Source: Gemmatimonadota bacterium
GTDB taxonomy: Bacteria > Gemmatimonadota > Gemmatimonadetes > Gemmatimonadales > GWC2-71-9
Direction of reading: 5' to 3'
Length of the DNA: 5,400 nt
Assembly: GCA_016880225.1 (NCBI GenBank)
Contig: JAEHDT010000271.1
Location: forward strand, 1 to 5,400
Part shown: one piece after another, positions 1 to 5,400 of the stretch
Numbering within the stretch: the first letter of the stretch is position 1
Layout of the letters: every line of letters starts with the position of its first letter
Notes under the pieces: model-generated
Database searches by the model: none
Told to the model about the DNA's origin: nothing
The model's input: the letters and a program-made list of their open reading frames with translations, nothing else
Program-made: the position numbers and the translations under genes

Positions 1-65
1 CCACCCGCGACGCCATCCCGATCGCCGCGCAAGAACAGTTAATCGTCGAGCTCTATTCCAAGTGA
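1..65 (+). CDS. rpsD: 30S ribosomal protein S4, C-terminal end (partial)
   Basis: Only the last 20 complete codons and the TGA stop (63-65) are in the window; the reading frame enters at base 3. The peptide ends in EQLIVELYSK and carries an IPI motif shortly before it, which is the characteristic C-terminus of bacterial uS4. S4 is a primary 16S rRNA-binding protein that nucleates assembly of the 30S body; in enterobacteria it is also the translational repressor of the alpha operon. The position directly before rpoA and rplQ matches the conserved order at the end of the alpha operon and supports the call. The stop overlaps the rpoA start by one base (TGATG). The start, the RNA-binding domain and any upstream regulatory site lie outside the window. 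Confidence 0.9.
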   Translation, partial: TRDAIPIAAQEQLIVELYSK

Positions 66-1120
66 TGACGACTCTTGATTTGACAGGGCTGGTCCGCCCG
101 CACTTGGTCGAGATGACCAAGCGCGAGGACAACGCCAACGCCGCCGAGTTCCGGCTCCAGCCGCTGGAGCGGGGGTACGGCTACACGCTCGGCAACTCGC
201 TGCGCCGCATGTTGCTGTCGTCGCTGCGCGGCGCGGCCGTATGGGCGTTCCGGCTGGACGGCGTGGTCCACGAGCATCAGACCATCCCCGGCGTGGTCGA
301 GGACGTGCACCAGATCATCCAGCGGCTGAAGCAGCTGACCCTGGTGCTCGTGCCCGATGTGGACGAGGCCGTGCTGCACATCAAGCACGACAAGGCGGGC
401 CCCGTGTACGCCCGCGACATCGAGGCGCACAGCGCCGTGACGATCGTGAACCCCGACCAGCTGTTGTTCACCATGCAGGACGACCGCGAGATCGCGGGCG
501 AGCTGTACGTGAACAAGGGCCGCGGCTACGTCGAGGCGGAGCAGCACCCAATCGATCGCACCATGCCCGTGGACGTCGTCCGCGTCGACTCGATCTACAA
601 CCCGGTCCGCCGGGCGAACTTCACGGTAGCGGAGACGCGCGTGGGTCAGCGCACCGACTACGACCGGCTCACGTTGACGGTGGAGACCAACGGCACGATC
701 TCGCCGGAAGACGCCGTCGCCTACGCCGCGGCGCTGGCCCAGGAGCACTTCCGGTTCTTCGTCGATTTCGGCAAAGTGCCGATGGTCGCCGCGCAGCCGG
801 CCGGGAACGGCGGCGCCGCGACGGGCCACCTGCGGGACGTGCTGGCCCGCTCGATCGACGACGTGGGACTGTCCGTGCGCTCGGTGAACTCCCTGAAGAA
901 CTCCAACATCCGCACCCTGGGCGACCTCGTGCAGTACCGTGAGGAAGACCTGCTCAAGGTGAAGAATGTGGGCGAGAAGGCCCTGGGCGAGATCGCCGAG
1001 CTGCTGCGCCGGGAAGGGCTCAACTTCGGGATGAAGCTCGAGGAGAGCGGCGACGAACTGAAGGTGCTCGACCCCGGCGCGCCGCCGATGGCGCAGGCTA
1101 CTGAAGGAGACGTGGAGTAA
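65..1120 (+). CDS. rpoA: DNA-directed RNA polymerase subunit alpha
   Basis: This 351-residue protein is the alpha subunit, whose dimer scaffolds assembly of beta and beta' and whose C-terminal domain contacts UP-element DNA and activators. The N-terminal domain (about 1-235) has the dimerisation signature TLGNSLRRMLLSSLRG at 41-56. A Gly/Ala-rich linker follows (about 243-254), then a helix-hairpin-helix alpha-CTD (about 256-325). In the CTD, R272, N275, G303 and K305 align by eye with E. coli R265, N268, G296 and K298, the DNA-contact residues; E. coli C269 and S299 become S276 and A306. An acidic, Pro/Ala-containing tail of about 25 residues closes the protein. I chose ATG 65 because it makes a one-base TGATG overlap with the rpsD stop; GTG 62 just upstream is an alternative adding one residue. 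No strong Shine-Dalgarno precedes it, so coupling to rpsD is likely. Length is a little above the usual 310-340. Confidence 0.98.
   Translation: MTTLDLTGLVRPHLVEMTKREDNANAAEFRLQPLERGYGYTLGNSLRRMLLSSLRGAAVWAFRLDGVVHEHQTIPGVVEDVHQIIQRLKQLTLVLVPDVDEAVLHIKHDKAGPVYARDIEAHSAVTIVNPDQLLFTMQDDREIAGELYVNKGRGYVEAEQHPIDRTMPVDVVRVDSIYNPVRRANFTVAETRVGQRTDYDRLTLTVETNGTISPEDAVAYAAALAQEHFRFFVDFGKVPMVAAQPAGNGGAATGHLRDVLARSIDDVGLSVRSVNSLKNSNIRTLGDLVQYREEDLLKVKNVGEKALGEIAELLRREGLNFGMKLEESGDELKVLDPGAPPMAQATEGDVE
1104..1110 (+). promoter_or_regulatory. Shine-Dalgarno site of rplQ
   Basis: AAGGAGA lies inside the last codons of rpoA, with 10 bases between AAGGAG and the ATG at 1120. It is the clearest ribosome binding site in the window and fixes the rplQ start, although the start also overlaps the rpoA stop (TAATG) and could use terminating ribosomes. 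Confidence 0.8.
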
Positions 1121-1476
1121 TGCGCCACCGCGCCAAGGGGCGGCAACTTTCGCGCACGGCCAGTCACAAGAAGGCCCTGCTCGCGAACCTCGCCACCAGT
1201 CTGTTCCGGCACGACCGGATCGTGACCACCGAGGCCAAGGCGAAGGAGTTGCGTCCCTATGCCGAGCGGCTCATTACGCTCGCGCGTCGCGGCGACCTCC
1301 ACGCCCGGCGGCTGGTGGAGCGCCGGCTCAAGGACAAGGACGTGACGCACCGCTTGTTCAAGGATTTGGGGCCACGGTTCGCGGCGCGACCCGGTGGCTA
1401 CACGCGGATCGTCAAGCTGGGCCATCGCGCGGGCGACGGTGCCGACGTGGCTCGGATCGAACTGCTGAGTGAGTGA
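1120..1476 (+). CDS. rplQ: 50S ribosomal protein L17
   Basis: This 118-residue, strongly basic protein is bL17, a component of the large ribosomal subunit near the peptide exit tunnel. The start MRHRAKGRQLSR, the stretch HKKALLANLATSL (16-28), the motif IVTTEAKAKELRP (34-46) and the late block GGYTRIVKLGHRAGD (91-105) are family hallmarks. The end ELLSE corresponds to the usual short bL17 C-terminus, so this is the compact form of roughly 115-130 residues. The ATG overlaps the rpoA TAA by one base and has a good Shine-Dalgarno at 1104-1110. It is the last gene of the rpsD-rpoA-rplQ run and is followed 28 bases later by a strong hairpin terminator. Nothing in it looks broken. Confidence 0.98.
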   Translation: MRHRAKGRQLSRTASHKKALLANLATSLFRHDRIVTTEAKAKELRPYAERLITLARRGDLHARRLVERRLKDKDVTHRLFKDLGPRFAARPGGYTRIVKLGHRAGDGADVARIELLSE

Positions 1477-1504
1477 CGGAGCGGGGTGGACGGCGCGAAC
1501 GGCG

Positions 1505-1529
1505 AAGGGGGACCCACGGTCCCCCTTTT
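1505..1529 (+). terminator. Rho-independent terminator of the alpha operon, possibly shared with rpmB
   Basis: A perfect 10-bp inverted repeat (AAGGGGGACC at 1505-1514, GGTCCCCCTT at 1518-1527) closes over a CAC loop, and TT then follows to make a TTTT run at 1526-1529. It sits 28 bases after the rplQ stop, in the 55-bp gap between convergent rplQ and rpmB. The stem is symmetric, so it also forms on the rpmB transcript. Read on the - strand, however, only two U residues, both within the stem, precede GC-rich sequence, so termination of rpmB by it is less certain. The stem reaches to within 3 bases of the rpmB stop codon. Confidence 0.85.
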
Positions 1530-1531
1530 CG

Positions 1532-1723
1532 TTAGGCAGCCTTGGTGACGCGGTTCGCCTTGAGACAGCGGGTGCAGACGCGTAGCCGGCGCGTCGTGCC
1601 GTTCACCACCGCGCGCACGCGCTGCAGATTAGGATACCAGCGGCGGTTCGTCTTATTGTTCGCGTGGCTGACGTTGTGCCCCGTGATGGGGCCCTTGCCA
1701 CAGATCTCGCACACTCGAGCCAT
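1532..1723 (-). CDS. rpmB: 50S ribosomal protein L28 (zinc-binding four-cysteine form)
   Basis: This 63-residue basic protein is bL28 of the large ribosomal subunit. The opening MARVCEICGKGPITGHNVSHANNKT and the centre RRWYPNLQRV (27-36) are diagnostic of the family. It carries two CxxC pairs, C5/C8 and C50/C53, so it is the zinc-binding (C+) form rather than the cysteine-free form that some bacteria use under zinc limitation. The ATG is the complement of 1721-1723 and the TAA the complement of 1532-1534. The reading frame stays open far upstream, but the homology begins exactly at this ATG. No convincing Shine-Dalgarno precedes it on the - strand. It is a single gene, convergent with rplQ and divergent from gmd, so its promoter must lie in the 21-bp gap or within the 5' part of gmd. 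Confidence 0.97.
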   Translation of the reverse strand: MARVCEICGKGPITGHNVSHANNKTNRRWYPNLQRVRAVVNGTTRRLRVCTRCLKANRVTKAA

Positions 1724-1744
1724 TGGGACCGGTCCGACCGAAGG
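1724..1744. promoter_or_regulatory. 21-bp divergent gap between rpmB and gmd, with palindrome
   Basis: The whole space between the two start codons is 21 bases. It contains the perfect palindrome GGACCGGTCC (1726-1735) and an overlapping inverted repeat CGGTC-C-GACCG (1730-1740), so GACCG also occurs as a direct repeat (1727-1731 and 1736-1740). The gap is too short for two promoters. Calling it an operator is inference: such small GC-rich palindromes arise by chance in DNA of this composition. Confidence 0.3.
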
Positions 1745-2779
1745 ATGAACGCCCGGAAGCACAACCGCGCCCGTAGGGGCGGCGAGCCCAAACCTAAACC
1801 GGCCAAGCAGGCGGGGCAACCCCGGCGTACGGCGGTGATCACCGGCATCACGGGACAAGACGGCTCGTACCTCGCGGAGCTGTTGCTGGCGAAGGGCTAT
1901 GAGGTCGTCGGCGTGGTGCGGCGCACGTCGCACGACTCCTACGAGCGCATCGGGCACCTGCTCGACCGCGTTCACATCGTGCCGGCGGATCTGCTCGACC
2001 AGCACTCGCTCACGTCCGTGGTGCGCGACGCCCGGCCGGACGAGGTCTACAACCTCGCGGCCCAGAGCTTCGTGCCCACTTCGTGGACGCAGCCGGTGCT
2101 CACCGGCGAGTTCACGGCGTTGGGGGTGACGCGGCTGCTCGAAGCGGTCCGCCTCGCGCACCCGACGGCCCGGTTCTACCAAGCGAGCTCGTCGGAGATG
2201 TTCGGTAAGGCGCAGGAGACGCCGCAGCGCGAGACCACGCCGTTCTACCCGCGCTCCCCCTACGGGGTGGCGAAGGTGTACGGTCACTGGATCACGGTGA
2301 ACTACCGGGAATCGTACGGGCTGCACGCATCGAGCGGCATCCTCTTCAACCACGAGTCGCCGCGCCGCGGGCTCGAGTTCGTGACGCGCAAGATCAGCTA
2401 CGGCGTCGCGCGCATCGTCAAGGGAAAGGAGCGCGAGCTGCTGCTCGGCAACCTCGATGCGCGGCGCGACTGGGGGTTCGCGGGCGATTACGTGGACGCC
2501 ATGTGGCGCATGCTGCAGCAGCCCCGTCCGGGTGACTACGTCGTCGGCACGGGCGAGACGCACTCCGTGCGCGAGTTGTGCGAGGTGGCGTTTTCGCACG
2601 CGGGGCTCGACTGGAAGAAGCACGTGAAGGTGGATCCCCGCTTCGTGCGGCCGGCGGAGGTCGACACCCTCCAGGCCGATGCGTCCAAGGCCAAGCGGGA
2701 GCTCGGCTGGGTGCCACGGACCAGCTTCACCGAGCTGGTACGGATGATGGTCGATGCCGACCTGGAGCGCCTGTCGTGA
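1745..2779 (+). CDS. gmd: GDP-mannose 4,6-dehydratase
   Basis: This 344-residue extended short-chain dehydrogenase/reductase converts GDP-D-mannose to GDP-4-keto-6-deoxy-D-mannose in the cytoplasm, using tightly bound NADP(H). The nucleotide-binding motif TGITGQDGSYLAE is at 33-45. The catalytic set is S149, E151, Y173 and K177 (YGVAK), aligning by eye with E. coli T132, E134, Y156 and K160; Ser replacing Thr at 149 is conservative. Family blocks RSPYGVAKVYG (170-180), ITVNYRESYG, GILFNHESPRRG (198-209), FVTRKI and RRDWGFAGDYVDAMW (240-254) are all present, as is the late VRPAEVDTL. It lacks the roughly 35-residue insert of the E. coli enzyme near the C-terminus. ATG 1745 is the only plausible start; it gives a 28-residue Lys/Arg/Pro-rich extension before the Rossmann fold. 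The preceding GAAGG abuts the ATG and is too close to act as a Shine-Dalgarno. It is followed by rmd with a 4-base overlap. Confidence 0.96.
   Translation: MNARKHNRARRGGEPKPKPAKQAGQPRRTAVITGITGQDGSYLAELLLAKGYEVVGVVRRTSHDSYERIGHLLDRVHIVPADLLDQHSLTSVVRDARPDEVYNLAAQSFVPTSWTQPVLTGEFTALGVTRLLEAVRLAHPTARFYQASSSEMFGKAQETPQRETTPFYPRSPYGVAKVYGHWITVNYRESYGLHASSGILFNHESPRRGLEFVTRKISYGVARIVKGKERELLLGNLDARRDWGFAGDYVDAMWRMLQQPRPGDYVVGTGETHSVRELCEVAFSHAGLDWKKHVKVDPRFVRPAEVDTLQADASKAKRELGWVPRTSFTELVRMMVDADLERLS
2764..2767 (+). promoter_or_regulatory. Shine-Dalgarno site of rmd
   Basis: GGAG lies 8 bases before the GTG at 2776, within the last codons of gmd. It supports the GTG start that overlaps the gmd stop as GTGA. 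Confidence 0.6.
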
Positions 2780-3744
2780 AAGTGCTCGTCACCGGCGCCG
2801 ACGGCTTCGTGGGCCGCTGGGTGGTGCGGCGCTTGCTCGCCGATGGGCGCGAGGTGTACGGCGCCGTACGGCCGGGCCAGAGTCCGGTGCCGGTGGCGCC
2901 CGCGGGCGACCTGACGCCCGCCGAGCGCGACGCCGTGCGCTGGCTGCCGCTCGAGCTGACGGACGCCGAGTCGGTGCGCGTGTGCGTGGACCTCCCCTAC
3001 GACGCGGTGGTACACCTCGCGGCGGTGTCGTCGGGGCTCGACGCCATGCGGGATCCGGGTTTCGCCTGGAACGTGAACGCCGCCGGCACGGCGCGGATCG
3101 TCCAGGTCCTGGGGCTCGCCCGGCGGACCGGCCGGGCCGACCCGGTGGTGCTCGTGGTTTCGACGGGCGAAGTGTACGGCATGGGCGACGCGCCGCGGGC
3201 GCGCCGTGAGACCGATCCGGTGGCCCCGTCATCGCCGTACGCGGCGAGCAAGGCGGGCGAGGAGCTGGCGGCGCTTGAGGCATGGCGACGCACTGGACTG
3301 CGCGTGATCGTGGCCCGCGCCTTCGCGCACACCGGGCCCGGCCAGGACGCGCGCTTCGTGGTGCCGGCCTTCGCGGAGCGGCTGCGGTTCGCCAAGCGGG
3401 TGAGCGCCCCGGTGGTGAAGGTCGGAAACCTCGAGCCCGTGCGCGAGTTCCTGCACGTGCGGGACGTGGTGGATGCCTACGCGCGGCTGCTCGCCAAAGG
3501 TCAACCGGGCGAGATCTACAACGTGGCGTCGGGGCAGGGCGTCTCGCTCGAGGACTTGTTCTACCGGCTGGCCGAGCGGATCGGCGTCCGCCCGATCCCC
3601 GAAGCGGACCCGGACCTGGTGCGCGGCGGGGATATTCTCCATCTGGTGGGTGACGCGGCCAAGCTCTCCGCGGCCACGGGCTGGGCGCCGCGTTACTCGC
3701 TGGACGACACCCTGCGGGACGTGCTCGATGCCCAAGCGGACTGA
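2776..3744 (+). CDS. rmd: GDP-6-deoxy-D-mannose reductase (NAD(P)-dependent epimerase/dehydratase family)
   Basis: This 322-residue extended SDR protein most likely reduces the C4 keto group of the Gmd product to give GDP-D-rhamnose. The Rossmann motif VTGADGFVG is at 5-13. The catalytic elements are ST at 129-130 in VSTGEVYG and the YAASK pair Y155/K159. The substrate-side blocks HTGPGQ (185-190), VKVGNLEPVREFLHVRDVVDAY (215-236) and GEIYNVASG (245-253) match Rmd rather than a generic GalE-type epimerase, as does the late LVGDAAKLSAATGW (290-303). Position directly after gmd, with a GTGA overlap (2776-2779), supports the pathway. GTG 2776 starts exactly at the first beta strand and has GGAG 8 bases upstream. 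Two usual motifs deviate: RPFNH reads RAFAH (181-185) and RPAD reads RGGD (283-286), so the exact substrate is less certain than the family. Another 4-ketoreductase acting on the same intermediate is the main alternative. Confidence 0.82.
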   Translation: MKVLVTGADGFVGRWVVRRLLADGREVYGAVRPGQSPVPVAPAGDLTPAERDAVRWLPLELTDAESVRVCVDLPYDAVVHLAAVSSGLDAMRDPGFAWNVNAAGTARIVQVLGLARRTGRADPVVLVVSTGEVYGMGDAPRARRETDPVAPSSPYAASKAGEELAALEAWRRTGLRVIVARAFAHTGPGQDARFVVPAFAERLRFAKRVSAPVVKVGNLEPVREFLHVRDVVDAYARLLAKGQPGEIYNVASGQGVSLEDLFYRLAERIGVRPIPEADPDLVRGGDILHLVGDAAKLSAATGWAPRYSLDDTLRDVLDAQAD

Positions 3745-5400
3745 CCTCCGGAGGATCCTGCTGCTCGGCTCGGGACCAATCGTGATCGGCCAAGCCGCCG
3801 AGTTTGACTACTCGGGCACGCAGGCGGTCAAGGCCCTCAAGGAAGAGGGCTATACCGTCATCCTCGTCAACTCGAACCCGGCCACGATCATGACCGATCC
3901 TGAGCTGGCCGATCGGACGTACGTCGAGCCGGTGACGCCGGAGTGGGTACGCAAGGTGATCGAGCGCGAGCGGCCCGACGCGCTGCTGCCGACGATGGGC
4001 GGGCAGACGGCGTTGAACGTGGCGATGGCCCTCGCGAAGGACGGCACGCTCGAGCGCTCGGGCGTCGAGCTGATCGGCGCGAATGCGCGAGCGATCCAGA
4101 TGGCGGAGGACCGGGCGGAGTTCGCGGCCGCGATGCGTCGGATCGGCCTGGCGACGCCCGTGGGGCGCACGGTGGCCTCCGTGCAGGAGGGCGTCGCTGC
4201 GGCGGGGGAAGCCGGCTACCCCGCGATCATTCGACCGTCGTACACGCTCGGGGGCACGGGGGGCGGAGTCGCCTACAACCGGGCCGAGTTCGAGGAGCTG
4301 GTGGAGCGGGCGCTGGAGCTCTCCCCGGTGCACACCACCCTGGTCGAGCGCAGCGTGCTGGGGTGGAAGGAGTTCGAGCTCGAGGTGATGCGCGACGCCC
4401 GGGACAACGTGGTGATCGTGTGCTCGATCGAGAATCTGGACCCGATGGGGGTGCACACCGGCGACTCGATCACGGTGGCGCCCGCGATGACCCTCACGGA
4501 CCGCGAGTATCAGCGGATGCGCGACGCGGCCATCGCCATCATCCGGGAGATCGGTGTGGAGGCGGGCGGCTGCAACATCCAGTTCGCCGTGAACCCCGCC
4601 GACGGCGAGATGCTGGTGATCGAGATGAACCCGCGCGTGTCGCGCTCCTCGGCTTTGGCCTCGAAGGCCACCGGCTTCCCCATCGCCCGCATCGGCACGA
4701 AGCTCGCCGTCGGGTACACGCTCGACGAGCTGCCGAACGACATCACGAAGACGACTCCCGCGTCATTCGAGCCCGTGCTCGACTACGTCGTGGTGAAGGT
4801 GCCCCGCTTCGCCTTCGAGAAATTCCCGACGGCCGATTTCCGCCTCACGACCCAGATGAAATCGGTGGGTGAGGCGATGGCGATCGGGCGGACGTTCAAG
4901 GAGGCGTTCCAGAAGGGCCTCCGTGCCCTGGAGATCGGGCGGCCCGGATGGGTGGTGGGCGAGACGCTGGCGGACGACCGCCTGACCAGCGACAGCCCCG
5001 AGGACCTGCGCGTCGCGCTGCGCACGCCAACGCCCGAGCGCATCTTCCAGATCAAGCGCGCCCTGCTCGGGGGAGTCTCGGTGGACGACGTCGCGCGGGC
5101 CTCGGGCATCGATCCCTGGTTCCTCTATCAGATGGAGGAGCTGATCGAGGCGGAGCGCTGGTTCGCGGGAGAGCCGCGGGCCGAAGCGGCCGAGCTGCGC
5201 CGCATGAAACGGATGGGCTTCTCGGATCGCCAGCTCGCCACGCTCCGCGGCACCACGGAAGCGGCGATGCGCGAGGCGCGCTGGCGGGCGGGCGTTCACC
5301 CCGCCTACAAGACCGTCGACACCTGCGCCGGGGAGTTCCCATCCGCCACCCCGTATCTCTACAGCTCGTACGACGCGGAGAACGAGTCCGAGCCGTTCGG
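3728..5400 (+). CDS. carB: Carbamoyl-phosphate synthase large subunit, N-terminal half (partial)
   Basis: The first 557 codons are present and the gene runs off the window; the full family length is about 1,070. With the CarA glutaminase it makes carbamoyl phosphate from glutamine-derived ammonia, bicarbonate and two ATP, feeding UMP and arginine synthesis. The start MPKRTDLRRILLLGSGPIVIGQ is canonical. The carboxy-phosphate ATP-grasp half (1 to about 400) keeps R129, R169, E215, N283, Q285, E299, N301 and R303 at the same numbers as E. coli CarB. Further blocks are EFDYSGTQA (25-33), NSNPATIMTDPE (48-59), RPSYTLGGTGGG (169-180) and MNPRVSRSSALASKATG (300-316). The oligomerisation domain follows (about 401-550) and ends in YKTVDTCAGEF before the second ATP-grasp half. 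ATG 3728 lies inside rmd, giving a 17-base overlap in another frame; GGGA at 3716-3719 is a weak Shine-Dalgarno. No frameshift is seen. Confidence 0.97.
   Translation, partial: MPKRTDLRRILLLGSGPIVIGQAAEFDYSGTQAVKALKEEGYTVILVNSNPATIMTDPELADRTYVEPVTPEWVRKVIERERPDALLPTMGGQTALNVAMALAKDGTLERSGVELIGANARAIQMAEDRAEFAAAMRRIGLATPVGRTVASVQEGVAAAGEAGYPAIIRPSYTLGGTGGGVAYNRAEFEELVERALELSPVHTTLVERSVLGWKEFELEVMRDARDNVVIVCSIENLDPMGVHTGDSITVAPAMTLTDREYQRMRDAAIAIIREIGVEAGGCNIQFAVNPADGEMLVIEMNPRVSRSSALASKATGFPIARIGTKLAVGYTLDELPNDITKTTPASFEPVLDYVVVKVPRFAFEKFPTADFRLTTQMKSVGEAMAIGRTFKEAFQKGLRALEIGRPGWVVGETLADDRLTSDSPEDLRVALRTPTPERIFQIKRALLGGVSVDDVARASGIDPWFLYQMEELIEAERWFAGEPRAEAAELRRMKRMGFSDRQLATLRGTTEAAMREARWRAGVHPAYKTVDTCAGEFPSATPYLYSSYDAENESEPF

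Noticed and set aside
1629..1657. Possible sigma-70-like promoter for gmd inside rpmB (TTAGGA, then TCTTAT, 16-base spacer)
   Set aside because: Only 3 of 6 and 4 of 6 consensus matches by eye. The AT-rich patch is explained by rpmB coding, and promoter rules in this lineage are unknown.
1664..1744. Earlier in-frame GTG starts (1664, 1676) for gmd
   Set aside because: They lie inside rpmB on the opposite strand, and the added residues show no family resemblance. ATG 1745 already gives a full-length enzyme.
1785..1804. Short A/C-rich patch resembling a promoter or tandem repeat (CCCAAACCTAAACC)
   Set aside because: It encodes the Pro-Lys repeat of the Gmd N-terminal tail, and neither strand shows paired -35 and -10 elements with acceptable spacing.
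1724..2623. Upstream extension of the rpmB reading frame on the - strand
   Set aside because: The bL28 homology starts exactly at the ATG at 1723. The extension is antisense to gmd and looks like compositional filler.
4374..4383. Perfect palindrome TCGAGCTCGA inside carB
   Set aside because: It is the direct product of conserved residues (FELE) written in preferred codons, so no separate function is needed.
2789..4456. A 555-codon open frame on the - strand across rmd and carB
   Set aside because: It is antisense to two clearly recognised genes. Its translation is Arg/Pro/Ala-rich and low in complexity, as expected for the shadow frame of GC-rich coding DNA, and no domain is recognisable.
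1..5400. Search for a new system, mobile element, CRISPR array, tRNA or riboswitch
   Set aside because: All coding space is accounted for by known housekeeping or sugar-nucleotide genes, and the three gaps are under 60 bp. No direct-repeat array, transposase, integrase or tRNA-like fold was seen.

Overview
This is an ordinary chromosomal window from a GC-rich bacterium. Every base except three short gaps lies in a recognisable housekeeping or sugar-nucleotide gene. The RpoA sequence and the strong G/C third-position bias recall Gemmatimonadota as I remember those proteins. That placement is a memory-based inference of moderate to low certainty and has not been searched.

Left part (1-1476, + strand): the end of the alpha operon. 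It holds the last codons of rpsD (ribosomal protein S4), then rpoA (RNA polymerase alpha), then rplQ (ribosomal protein L17). Each junction shares a single base between stop and start (TGATG at 63-67, TAATG at 1118-1122), which points to translational coupling. The block ends at a perfect 10-bp stem terminator (1505-1529).

Middle (1532-1744): rpmB (ribosomal protein L28, Zn-binding four-cysteine type) lies on the - strand. It converges on rplQ and diverges from gmd. Only 21 bp separate the rpmB and gmd start codons, and that gap carries a 10-bp palindrome and an overlapping inverted repeat.

Right part (1745-5400, + strand): a tightly overlapping run of gmd, rmd and carB. Gmd converts GDP-D-mannose to GDP-4-keto-6-deoxy-D-mannose. 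Rmd, by its motifs, most likely reduces that product to GDP-D-rhamnose, a precursor for surface polysaccharide or glycoprotein glycans. carB encodes the large subunit of carbamoyl-phosphate synthetase (pyrimidine and arginine synthesis). It starts inside the end of rmd with a 17-base overlap and runs off the window after 557 codons.

I found no mobile element, CRISPR array, tRNA/rRNA gene or riboswitch, and no unknown system. The points worth a second look are modest: the crowded rpmB/gmd divergent gap, the basic N-terminal extension of Gmd, substitutions in Rmd motifs, and the overlap of sugar-nucleotide genes with carB.
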